Source: Burkholderia oklahomensis C6786
GTDB taxonomy: Bacteria > Pseudomonadota > Gammaproteobacteria > Burkholderiales > Burkholderiaceae
Assembly: GCF_000959365.1 (NCBI RefSeq)
Contig: NZ_CP009555.1
Coordinates: 930,001-994,000 of the forward strand
Direction: 5' to 3'
Length of the DNA: 64,000 nt
The notes below the pieces were generated by a model. The model ran no database searches. It saw nothing but the letters and a program-made list of their open reading frames with translations, and was not told the DNA's origin. Positions 56,561-64,000 of the stretch are shown piece by piece. The translations under genes were made by a program, and so were the position numbers. How positions within the stretch are numbered: the stretch's first letter is position 1; every line of letters begins with the position of its first letter.

Positions 56561-58402
56561 ATGCACGGAACCTTCGACTTCCCGCTCGTCCTGCTGTCGC
56601 TCGCGATCGCGACGCTCGCGTCGTACACGGCGCTCGATCTGAGCGCGCTCATCTCGCTCCTCGACAAGCCGAGGATGCGGCTCGCATGGCTCGCGGGCGG
56701 CGCGGCCGCGATGGGCACGGGCATCTGGGCGATGCACTTCGTCGGCATGCTCGCGTTCTCGCTGCCGATTCCACTCGGCTACGATTTCCGGCTCACGTTC
56801 CTGTCGCTCGCGATCGCGATGGTCGTCTCGTACTTCGCGCTGAACGCAGTGACGCGCGGCACGCTCACGCGCGAGCGGCTCGCGGTGGGCGGCGTGCTGA
56901 TGGGACTCGGCATCGCCGCGATGCACTACACCGGCATGAACGCGCTGCAGATGCAGCCGGCGATCGAATACGACCGGACGCTCTTCGTCGCGTCGATCGC
57001 GATCGCGATCGGCGCATCGACGACCGCGCTCTGGATCGCGCACCGTCTGTGCAATGAAAACCAGCCGCGCGTGATCGTGAAGCGGATCGCCGCGGCGGGC
57101 GTGATGGGCATCGCGATCACCGGCATGCATTACACCGGGATGGCGGCCGCGCATTTTCACGCGAATGCGGTCTGCATGGCGAGGAACGGCATCAGCGGTG
57201 CGTGGCTCGGCGCGACGATCGCGCTCTTCACGGCCACCATCCTGAGCGCGACGCTCGTCGTGTCGCGCTTCGACGCGCGCACCGCGTTCCTGCGCGGGAT
57301 GACCGACGCGCTCGAAGAGCTCGTCAGGAAGCGCACGAGCGAGCTCGAAGGCGCGCTGCGGCAATACGAAGCCACGACGCACGTGCTGCAGCGCACGCGC
57401 AGGAAGATGGAGCAGGAGATCGACGAACGCAAGGCCGCGCAGGCGCGCCTCGAACACGAGAAGGACGAGCAGCGCCGGCTGATTCACCAGCTCGAGGAAA
57501 CGCACGTGCAGTTGCTGCAGTCGGAAAAGCTCGCGTCGATCGGCCAGCTCGCCGCGGGCGTCGCGCACGAGATCAACAATCCGATCGGCTTCGTCAACGC
57601 GAATCTCAATACGCTGAAGGGCTGGGTCCAGGGCCTGCTCGACGTGATCGCCGTGCAGGAAGCGATGACGCGCGCGCTCGCCGCCGACGCGCGCGCGCCG
57701 CTCGCAGCAGCGTCGCGCGACGTCGACCTCGACTACGTGCGCGGCGACATCATGGCGCTCATCGACGAATCGATCGACGGCGCGATGCGCGTGCGGCGCA
57801 TCGTCTGCGACCTGCGCGACTTCTCGCGGCCGAGCGGAGACGAATGGACGTTCGCCGATCTGCACGCGGGACTCGAGAGCACGCTGAACGTCGTCCACAA
57901 CGAGCTCAAGTACAAGGCGGAGGTCGTGCGCGAATACGGCGGCCTGCCGCTCGTCGAATGCAACGCCGCGCAGCTGAACCAGGTGTTCATGAATCTGCTC
58001 GTCAACGCCGCGCAGTCGATCGAGGCGCGCGGCACGATCACGATTCGCACGACGCACGACGCCGACACCGCGTCGATCTCGATCGCCGACACGGGCGTCG
58101 GCATTCCCGGCGACGTGATCGGCAGGATCTTCGATCCGTTCTTCACGACGAAGCCGGTCGGCCGGGGCACGGGGCTCGGGCTGTCGATCTCGCACGGCAT
58201 CGTCGAGCACCACGGCGGGCGCATCGACGTCGAGAGCCGCGTCGGCCGCGGCACGACGTTTACGATCACGCTGCCGGTCCGGCGCAAGACCGACTCGGCC
58301 GAACGCGCGGGCGCGCTCGATCGCGACGCAGGCGGCGCACGCAAGACGGCGCGCGCCGCCGCCCCGCCCGCTTCGCCGCTTACGCGCGGCGCGCCTTGCT
58401 GA
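56561..58402 (+). CDS. MHYT-domain sensor histidine kinase
   Basis: 613 residues. Seven TM segments with MHYT motifs: AMHFVGMLAFSLPI, AMHYTGMNALQMQP and GMHYTGMAAAHF, which are thought to bind copper and sense O2, CO or NO. A coiled-coil linker (RKMEQEIDERKAAQARLEHE) leads to HisKA (GQLAAGVAHEINNPIGFVNAN) and HATPase (NLLVNAAQSIEARG, DTGVGIPGD, GTGLGLSIS). An Ala/Arg-rich tail overlaps the convergent phosphatase gene by 23 bases. With the preceding receiver/HD-GYP-like gene it forms a two-component pair. Confidence 0.9.
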   Translation: MHGTFDFPLVLLSLAIATLASYTALDLSALISLLDKPRMRLAWLAGGAAAMGTGIWAMHFVGMLAFSLPIPLGYDFRLTFLSLAIAMVVSYFALNAVTRGTLTRERLAVGGVLMGLGIAAMHYTGMNALQMQPAIEYDRTLFVASIAIAIGASTTALWIAHRLCNENQPRVIVKRIAAAGVMGIAITGMHYTGMAAAHFHANAVCMARNGISGAWLGATIALFTATILSATLVVSRFDARTAFLRGMTDALEELVRKRTSELEGALRQYEATTHVLQRTRRKMEQEIDERKAAQARLEHEKDEQRRLIHQLEETHVQLLQSEKLASIGQLAAGVAHEINNPIGFVNANLNTLKGWVQGLLDVIAVQEAMTRALAADARAPLAAASRDVDLDYVRGDIMALIDESIDGAMRVRRIVCDLRDFSRPSGDEWTFADLHAGLESTLNVVHNELKYKAEVVREYGGLPLVECNAAQLNQVFMNLLVNAAQSIEARGTITIRTTHDADTASISIADTGVGIPGDVIGRIFDPFFTTKPVGRGTGLGLSISHGIVEHHGGRIDVESRVGRGTTFTITLPVRRKTDSAERAGALDRDAGGARKTARAAAPPASPLTRGAPC

Positions 58403-60062
58403 GCACGATCGTCTCGAACAGCTCGTACTCGGCGGTCGGCTTCTGATCGGCGCCCGGCGCGTGATAGTAGTTCACCGTGATCGACGTATCGCCGCCGTGC
58501 TCGCCCGGATCGTAGTCGAACACCGCGATCCCGTAGCCCGTGCCCGTGTCGCGCCGCGCGGACCAGATCGCATCCTCGAGCGCATCCGCGCCGTGCCGCA
58601 CGAACGTGTTCGGCGCCGTGCCCGGCACCGGCCGGTTCGGCTTCGTGAACACGCGCGCCTGCGGCAGGCCCGTCGCCGGATTTTCGCCGTACACGTCGAG
58701 CGGCGCGCTCGTGCCGCCGCCGCCGAGAATCATGTGGATCGTGCCGCGCGACGTGTCGAACTTGCCGTCGGTCGGCTCCGACGTGACGACGGGACGCGGC
58801 TGCATCGTGTCGACGACCTCGCCCGTCGCCGAGTCGACGCCCGTGCGATGGTTGCAGCCGCGCACCGGGAAGCTCCGCTCGTAGTCGTGGTCGTGGCCGC
58901 ACAGCACGAGGTCGACGCCGTAGCGGTCGAAGAGCGGCAGCCACGCTTCGCGGATGCCCTTGTCCGAGCCGTTGCCCGTCTTCGACGAGCTGAGCGCGTC
59001 CTGGTGCATCTGCACGACGATCCAGTCGATGTCGCGATCGTGCGACGCGCGGCGCAGCGTCTCTTCGAGCCAGCGCGTCTGCTCGCCGCGGCTGTAGCCG
59101 CGCACGTAGAACGACGTGCCGGGAGGAATCGGGCCGTTGCCGGTGCTCGCCGCCGGCACGAGCGGATTCGGGCCCGCGACGAACGCGGCCGCGTCCTGAT
59201 AGACGACGTCGTCCGCGTCGAGCGACACGAACAGCACCGCGCCAACGCGGAAGCTGTACCAGCGGCCCGGGAAGCGCGTGCCGTTCTCCGGCAGCGTGTA
59301 GCGCGCGAGATACGAGTCGAGCCCTTGCGGGCCGTTGTGGAATTCGATCTCGTGATTGCCGGGGCACGGCATCCACGGCCGATTCGCGGCGGACGTCTGA
59401 TTGTTGTTGCCGAAGTCGCGCCACACGTCGGGCTGATGCGCGGGATTCAGGTTCGCATAGCAGAGATCGCCGTTCAGCAGATGAAAGAGCGGCTGGAAGC
59501 GCTCGACCGCCTGCACCGCGAAGCGGCTCTGCGGCGACGACAGCACCCAGCCCGTATTCGGCGTCGCGAGGTCGCCGTAGCTCGTCCAGCGAAATGGCGC
59601 GCGGCCGCGCGGCGCCGTGTCGAAGCGGGCGGCGAACGGCTTCGCCGCGTTGCTGTCGTTGTCGGCCGTGACTTCGTAGCGATAGACGGAGCCCGGCTTG
59701 AGTCCGCGCAGCCGCGCGTGATACGCGAACACGACTTCGCCGTTCAGGCCGTCGGTGTACGTGCGCTGCACGCCGTGCACGGTCCGCCACGCTTCGTTCG
59801 GACCCGCGAAGCGCACGCGCGGGTTCGCCGCGGCCGCGAGCGTCGCCCACGACACGACGACCTCGTTCGCGTCCGCGTCGCCCCACGTCAGATGAATCTG
59901 CTCGGGCGTGCCATCCGGCGCGGCGGCCGCTGCCCGCACGGCGGCAAGGCCGCTCGCGGCGGTCGCGAGTCCGGATGCGCCGGCGAACTTGAGAAAGCCG
60001 CGGCGGGAAACGGCGGAAGGCTGCTCGGTCGGCGGCACGTCGGGGGTTGGCTTGTTCGACAT
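58380..60062 (-). CDS. Purple acid phosphatase-like metallophosphoesterase, Tat-exported
   Basis: 560 residues. A twin-arginine signal SRRGFLKFAG near residue 20 directs folded export. A fibronectin-like N-terminal domain (VVVSWATLAAAANPRVRFAG, FAYHARLRGLKPGSVYRYEV) precedes the metallophosphoesterase: SYGDLATPN, LNGDLCYANLN, CPGNHEIEF, VVQMHQDALSS and CGHDHDYERSFP carry the metal ligands. It is expected to hydrolyse phosphate esters in the periplasm or outside. The start MSNKP at 60062 is chosen over an open frame upstream. The 3' end overlaps the MHYT kinase gene convergently. Confidence 0.88.
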   Translation of the reverse strand: MSNKPTPDVPPTEQPSAVSRRGFLKFAGASGLATAASGLAAVRAAAAAPDGTPEQIHLTWGDADANEVVVSWATLAAAANPRVRFAGPNEAWRTVHGVQRTYTDGLNGEVVFAYHARLRGLKPGSVYRYEVTADNDSNAAKPFAARFDTAPRGRAPFRWTSYGDLATPNTGWVLSSPQSRFAVQAVERFQPLFHLLNGDLCYANLNPAHQPDVWRDFGNNNQTSAANRPWMPCPGNHEIEFHNGPQGLDSYLARYTLPENGTRFPGRWYSFRVGAVLFVSLDADDVVYQDAAAFVAGPNPLVPAASTGNGPIPPGTSFYVRGYSRGEQTRWLEETLRRASHDRDIDWIVVQMHQDALSSSKTGNGSDKGIREAWLPLFDRYGVDLVLCGHDHDYERSFPVRGCNHRTGVDSATGEVVDTMQPRPVVTSEPTDGKFDTSRGTIHMILGGGGTSAPLDVYGENPATGLPQARVFTKPNRPVPGTAPNTFVRHGADALEDAIWSARRDTGTGYGIAVFDYDPGEHGGDTSITVNYYHAPGADQKPTAEYELFETIVLSKARRA

Positions 60063-60310
60063 GATTTCGTTCGATCGTGGGAAAGTCGTGGGAAAGGTAT
60101 GAAAGCGACCGGCATTCGCCGCGCGCAGCGGCGCGACAGCCTGCATCGAAGCTCGGCCGCGCGCGCCAGCGCCGACACCTTATGCCGGGATGCGTGACGC
60201 GACGATGTCAGCGCGTTGCGCTGCGCTCACGTCGGCTTCGGGCGGAAACCGGCGCGCGCTCCGGGCGTCGTCGAGTCGACTTCGGTCAGGTTTCGGCCGC
60301 ATCTCGGCGC

Positions 60311-60390
60311 GATTCCGCAATTCCGCGATTCCGCGATTCCGCGATTCCGCGATTCCGCGATTCCGCAATTCCGCAATTCCGCGACGCCGC
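60311..60390. repeat. 8-bp tandem repeat (GATTCCGC)
   Basis: Nine units of GATTCCGC or AATTCCGC run head to tail (G and A alternate at position 1), then a tenth degenerate unit GACGCCGC. Units 3 to 7 are identical. Copy number of such short repeats commonly varies. Confidence 0.92.
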
Positions 60391-60427
60391 GGCGCAATCG
60401 CAGTCAAGGCCGCCGCCGCGCGACCGT

Positions 60428-60479
60428 CGCGCTTCGACATCGCGCTTCGACATCGCGCTTCGACATCGCACTTCGACGC
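60428..60479. repeat. 13-bp tandem repeat (CGCGCTTCGACAT)
   Basis: Three exact copies of CGCGCTTCGACAT and a fourth with changes, directly after the 8-bp array. The unit length is not a multiple of three and no gene spans it convincingly. Confidence 0.88.
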
Positions 60480-60572
60480 GACAGCCCGGACATCGCGAAA
60501 CGGCGCGCCCGCGCGCGGTGAACCCGCCCGGCGAGCCCGGGTCCAATCGCGGTTTGTTCGACGAGAATTCCC

Positions 60573-60953
60573 ATGTTCAGCAAGACCCGCCACGCGCTCG
60601 CCCTCGCGGCCGTCGCGCTCGTCGTTGCGGCCGGCCTTGCCGGCTGCGAGACGAATGCCGCGGCGAACGCGCCCGCCACGCAGCCGGCTGCGCCGCAAGC
60701 CGCGACGAAGACCGTCTACGTCGCCGCGCAGACGGCGCGCTGTGTCGGCGTCGCGCCGATGGACTGCCTGCAGGTGCGCACGAGCCCGAACGCGCCATGG
60801 CAGCTCTGGTACAGCGGCATCGAAGGCTTCGACTACCGCCCGGGCTACGAATACCAGCTCGAGATCGCCGAGTACGAAGTGCCGAATCCGCCTGCCGACG
60901 GTTCGTCGATTCGCCGGGTGTTGAAGCGCATCATCCGGCAGCAGCCGCGCTGA
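60573..60953 (+). CDS. DUF4377 lipoprotein
   Basis: 126 residues. Signal peptide with lipobox VAAGLAGC near residue 27, then an Ala/Pro linker and DUF4377-like core: KTVYVAAQTARCVGVAPMDC, LQVRTSPNAPWQLWYSGIEG, FDYRPGYEYQLEIAEYEVPN. The two cysteines may form a disulfide. Related domains occur in HslJ-like stress proteins; function unknown. A good ATG but no strong ribosome binding site is seen. Single-gene unit after the repeat loci. Confidence 0.83.
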   Translation: MFSKTRHALALAAVALVVAAGLAGCETNAAANAPATQPAAPQAATKTVYVAAQTARCVGVAPMDCLQVRTSPNAPWQLWYSGIEGFDYRPGYEYQLEIAEYEVPNPPADGSSIRRVLKRIIRQQPR

Positions 60954-61034
60954 GCCGGACGGCGTCGGGACGGGCGCGAAACGCGCGCGGCGCATGCCGC
61001 CCGCGCCTCGCGATCCCGAATCAGGCACGCGCGC

Positions 61035-61382
61035 TCAGAGCGCGCGTCCGTCGAAATGCCGGACCGGCACCGCGTCGAGATCGATGCCGTCCAGACAGCG
61101 GATGTTGACGGCCGCCATCGCGTTGCCCTTCGGATCCGTGCCCTCCGCGAACGGATGAATCCCGCAGGTCGGACAGAACCGATGCCGGATCACGTGCTTG
61201 TTGAACAGATAGGTCGCGATGTCGCCGTCGGGCGTTTTCAAGCGGAACGCGTCGCGCGGCACGAACCACAGCAGCGAGCCCTTGCGCATGCACATCGAAC
61301 AGTTGCACGCACAGGCGCCCTCGATCTCCCCTTCCACTTCGAACTTGACTCTGCCGCAATGGCAGCTGCCGGTGTAAAGCAT
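61035..61382 (-). CDS. GFA family (zinc-binding) protein
   Basis: 115 residues. Cysteines that bind structural and catalytic zinc: [29 protein letters not shown] and [11 protein letters not shown]. The family includes the glutathione-dependent formaldehyde-activating enzyme and centromere V-like proteins; most small members such as this have no proven role. GGAGGC lies before the ATG. It stands alone between the DUF4377 and galactonate dehydratase genes. Confidence 0.9.
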   Translation of the reverse strand: MLYTGSCHCGRVKFEVEGEIEGACACNCSMCMRKGSLLWFVPRDAFRLKTPDGDIATYLFNKHVIRHRFCPTCGIHPFAEGTDPKGNAMAAVNIRCLDGIDLDAVPVRHFDGRAL

Positions 61383-61723
61383 CGTCGCCTCCTTCGATCG
61401 GGCCCGGCTCGGCGACGCGGCGACGCCGCGTTCGCATGCCCGGCCGGTGGCGTACGTTAACGCTCGGCCGGACGGACCGCAACCGTCGGGCAGCGCCCCT
61501 CGAACTGCTTGCGGACGAAGCGGGAAATCGCACCCGACCCGACTCGCCCGACGACATTCGCGCCGAACGCGCGGCGCGATCCGGCCGCGCGTCCGCCGCC
61601 GCGTACGGCGCGAACTCCGCCGCGGCGCTCACTATGTGCGCAAGGCCGCGATCGATACTACTTTCGCGCGGCGCCGCTGTACGATTCATGCATGATTCAT
61701 GCAGACGACAGGAGACACCCGCA
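61383..61723. other. Gap upstream of the galactonate dehydratase gene
   Basis: No gene recognised. Contains a direct repeat GATTCATGC at 61683-61691 and 61694-61702, just before the dehydratase ribosome binding site, which may be a regulator site. Confidence 0.5.
61683..61702. promoter_or_regulatory. Direct repeat, possible operator of the galactonate gene
   Basis: Two copies of GATTCATGC spaced by one helical turn (11 bp) with ATGCAT at their junction, about 20-40 bases before the start codon. The regulator is unknown. Confidence 0.35.
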
Positions 61724-62872
61724 ATGAAAATCACCCGCCTCGAAACCTTCGTCGTTCCGCCTCGATGGCTGTTCCTGAAGATCGAGACCGACGCGGGCAT
61801 CGTCGGCTGGGGCGAGCCGATCGTCGAGGGCCGCGCGCACACGGTCGAAGCGGCCGTGCACGAGCTCGCCGACTACCTCGTCGGCCAGGACCCGCTTCGC
61901 ATCGAAGACCACTGGCAAGTGATGTACCGCGCGGGCTTCTATCGCGGCGGCCCGATCACGATGAGCGCGATCGCGGGCATCGACCAGGCGCTCTGGGACA
62001 TCTCGGGCAAGCATCACGGCGCGCCCGTCCACGCGCTCCTCGGCGGCCCGGTGCGGGACCGGATCAAGGTCTATTCGTGGATCGGCGGCGACCGTCCGAG
62101 CGACGTCGCGAACAACGCGCGCGCGGTCGTCGAGCGCGGCTTCCAGGCGGTGAAGATGAACGGCTCGGAGGAGCTGCAGATCATCGACACGTTCGACAAG
62201 GTCGAAAAGGTGATCGCGAACGTCGCGGCGGTGCGCGAAGCGGTCGGGCCGCACGTCGGGATCGGCGTCGACTTCCACGGCCGCGTGCACAAGCCGATGG
62301 CGAAGGTGCTCGCGAAGGAGCTCGATCCGTACAAGCTGATGTTCATCGAAGAGCCCGTGCTGTCCGAGAACGCCGAGGCGCTGCGCGACATCGCGAACCA
62401 GACGAGCACGCCAATCGCGCTCGGCGAGCGGCTCTACTCGCGCTGGGACTTCAAGCACATCCTCGCGGGCGGCTACGTCGACATCGTCCAGCCGGACGCG
62501 TCGCACGCGGGCGGGATCACCGAATGCCGGAAGATCGCGACGCTCGCGGAGAGCTACGACGTCGCGCTCGCGCTGCACTGCCCGCTCGGGCCGATCGCGC
62601 TCGCCGCGTGCCTGCAGCTCGACGCGGTCAGCTACAACGCGTTCATCCAGGAGCAGAGCCTCGGGATCCACTACAACCAGGGCAGCGACCTGCTCGACTA
62701 TCTGCGCAATCCGGAGGTGTTCCGCTACGCGGACGGCTTCGTCTCGATCCCGCAGGGGCCGGGGCTCGGTATCGACGTCGACGAGGAGAAGGTGCGCGAG
62801 ATGGCGAAGATCGGGCACCGCTGGCGCAATCCGGTGTGGCGGCACGCGGACGGCAGCGTCGCCGAGTGGTGA
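61724..62872 (+). CDS. dgoD: Galactonate dehydratase
   Basis: 382 residues, the normal length. It dehydrates D-galactonate to 2-keto-3-deoxygalactonate (DeLey-Doudoroff path). Landmarks: [47 protein letters not shown], metal ligands in [22 protein letters not shown] and [12 protein letters not shown], the [12 protein letters not shown] segment and [13 protein letters not shown] with a catalytic His. AGGAGACACCC precedes the ATG. No other dgo gene (kinase, aldolase, transporter) is next to it in the window, so the path may be completed from elsewhere. Confidence 0.93.
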   Translation: MKITRLETFVVPPRWLFLKIETDAGIVGWGEPIVEGRAHTVEAAVHELADYLVGQDPLRIEDHWQVMYRAGFYRGGPITMSAIAGIDQALWDISGKHHGAPVHALLGGPVRDRIKVYSWIGGDRPSDVANNARAVVERGFQAVKMNGSEELQIIDTFDKVEKVIANVAAVREAVGPHVGIGVDFHGRVHKPMAKVLAKELDPYKLMFIEEPVLSENAEALRDIANQTSTPIALGERLYSRWDFKHILAGGYVDIVQPDASHAGGITECRKIATLAESYDVALALHCPLGPIALAACLQLDAVSYNAFIQEQSLGIHYNQGSDLLDYLRNPEVFRYADGFVSIPQGPGLGIDVDEEKVREMAKIGHRWRNPVWRHADGSVAEW

Positions 62873-63242
62873 GCCGCGCGGGCGGGCGGACCGCCCGTCC
62901 GCGGGCCGATGTCGGGAACGCGGCGGCGCGGCGTGCGAAACGGGCGACCGGCTCGGAAGAAAGCTGAAGAATAACGCATGCGATTCGCCAAGCGCGCCGC
63001 CTGCAGGCGGGCCGCGCGACGGCGCGCGCGAGCATGCGCCGACAATCCCGGCTGAGCGGCCGTCATGCGCAGCCGTTCGTCGCTACGCTCGGTCGGCATC
63101 GGCATGACGCCATGCATGAAGGCCGCATCACGACGTCACGCCCGCCGCGCGCCCCGCCGCTCCGAACGACCGGCCGTCGCCTACGCGACGGCCCGCCCGA
63201 TCCATACCCGAGCCCACCCGCCGCCGAGCGCGCGCTCGCGCG
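62873..63242. other. Gap after dgoD, no gene seen
   Basis: A GC palindrome CGGGCGG-A-CCGCCCG at 62883-62897 follows the stop and may help end transcription, though it has no T run. The rest has no coding signal. Confidence 0.5.
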
Positions 63243-64000
63243 TCAGCCCGCCGCGACCGGCGCGATAAACGACAGCACCGCCGCCGCGACGAACACGCCG
63301 ATCATCGCGAGCGCTTCGAGATGCAGCACGTTGCGGAACGTATGCGCGTCCTCGGTCGACGCGGTGCGGCGCAGCCGCGGCAGCGCCGAGAAGCGATTGA
63401 GCGCCGCGAGCACCAGCGCGAGCGTGACGAGCGCGAGCTTCAGCAGCAATATGCGTCCCCACGCGCTGCCGTCGAGCGCCGCGAAATTACCGCCCGTGCC
63501 GCGGATCGTGTTGAGCGCGCCCGTGACGACCACGAACGCGAGCGCGGCGATCGACGCGCTCGACAGCCGCTGCGCGATGCGGATCATCGCGCCGCGCGCG
63601 ATCGACGAGCCGAGCGCAGGCAGCACGGCCATCCCGCCCGCGATCACGAGCCCGCCCCATGCGGCCGTCGCGGCGACGTGCACCGTCTGCACGCCGACCG
63701 CGGCCGAGAGCGCGCCCGAATCGGCCGCATGGCCGAGCGACGCCTTGCCCGCCGCGACGACGAGCGTCGCAATCGCGAAGAGCGCGCCGGCGAGCGGGCC
63801 GCTCGGCCGGGCGAGCGCAACCGCGAGCAGCAGCAGCGCGCCGCCGCACGCGACGCTCCACGCATGCCCGACGTGCGTCTGCACGAGCACGGTCGGAATC
63901 ACGCCGAACGCGCCGCGCAGGCCCGCGCCGCTCATCGACGCGGCCTCGTAGACGAGCCAGCCGACGTCGGCGAGGACGAGCACGGCCGCCGCGACGGCGA
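63243..64000 (-). CDS. CopD-family membrane protein (partial, N-terminus outside window)
   Basis: The frame is open to the window end, so the N-terminus lies beyond it; at least 252 residues are visible. About seven TM segments with the CopD pattern: LVQTHVGHAWSVACGGALLL, AAVGVQTVHVAATAAWGGLV, a conserved His in each, then RIAQRLSSASIAALAFVVVT and GRILLLKLALVTLALVLAAL. CopD-like proteins take part in copper uptake or resistance, often with CopC. The partner would lie outside the window. Confidence 0.82.
   Translation of the reverse strand, partial: AVAAAVLVLADVGWLVYEAASMSGAGLRGAFGVIPTVLVQTHVGHAWSVACGGALLLLAVALARPSGPLAGALFAIATLVVAAGKASLGHAADSGALSAAVGVQTVHVAATAAWGGLVIAGGMAVLPALGSSIARGAMIRIAQRLSSASIAALAFVVVTGALNTIRGTGGNFAALDGSAWGRILLLKLALVTLALVLAALNRFSALPRLRRTASTEDAHTFRNVLHLEALAMIGVFVAAAVLSFIAPVAAG

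Larger units (their letters stand above)
60063..60572. other. Intergenic region with two tandem-repeat loci
   Basis: No gene is recognised. It holds an 8-bp repeat array (60311-60390) and a 13-bp array (60428-60479). The divergent promoters of the phosphatase and DUF4377 genes should lie here. Confidence 0.6.

Noticed and set aside
60311..60479. CRISPR array
   Set aside because: Units of 8 and 13 bp are back to back with no spacers and no cas genes nearby.

Overview
The window is GC-rich (most third codon positions are G or C) and encodes typical beta-proteobacterial housekeeping genes: sucC-sucD, recA-recX under a LexA box, a TerC-family protein, and a type IV pilin beside a PglL-like O-oligosaccharyltransferase. 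Dense two-component systems, LysR regulators, a T6SS tssF gene, cholesterol-oxidase-like and galactonate/tartrate dehydratase genes, and many short GC-rich tandem repeats point to Burkholderia, most likely the B. pseudomallei/thailandensis group, larger chromosome. The species is inferred, not proven.

Layout. 1-7.8 kb, all on the minus strand: pilin ligase (cut by the window edge), pilA, terC, sucD, sucC, a DUF2889 gene, recX and recA. 7.9-12.1 kb, plus strand: an OmpR-type regulator/sensor kinase pair and an MHS-type MFS transporter. 12.3-17.5 kb: a small decayed genomic island in the 3' end of a tRNA-Met(CAT) gene. It is bounded by the tRNA and an imperfect copy of the tRNA 3' half, and carries two broken integrases, a pair of small unknown genes (the second with an in-frame stop), an AT-rich tract and an intact secreted serine protease gene. 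17.8-19.4 kb: CsgG-like and Sel1-repeat lipoproteins. 19.8-23.0 kb: a three-gene signalling operon (HTH-receiver protein, periplasmic molybdopterin-oxidoreductase-fold protein, hybrid histidine kinase).

23-29.8 kb: a LysR regulator, a penicillin-acylase-family enzyme, a solitary tssF, and a trace of a GMC oxidoreductase. 29.8-32.9 kb: a large bifunctional penicillin-binding-type protein. 32.9-37.1 kb: a compact minus-strand operon of erythromycin-esterase-like protein, alpha/beta hydrolase, nicotinate phosphoribosyltransferase-family protein and a second phosphoribosyltransferase. Divergent from it lies an ABC transporter with a double permease and an ATPase carrying an extra C-terminal domain. 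41.4-46.4 kb: mnmH (selU), then a LysR regulator divergent from a tartrate dehydratase and a C4-dicarboxylate carrier, probably a tartrate-use module.

46.8-53.7 kb: Tat-exported cholesterol-oxidase-like flavoprotein; an operon of a divergent pyruvate kinase with TSUP and AEC carriers; a PAS-containing Aer-like chemoreceptor. 53.8-64 kb: a DUF4142 protein, a receiver/degenerate HD-GYP protein with an MHYT histidine kinase, a purple-acid-phosphatase-like Tat protein, two adjacent tandem-repeat loci, a DUF4377 lipoprotein, a GFA-family protein, galactonate dehydratase and a CopD-family membrane protein cut by the window end. No CRISPR array, rRNA or recognisable insertion sequence was seen.
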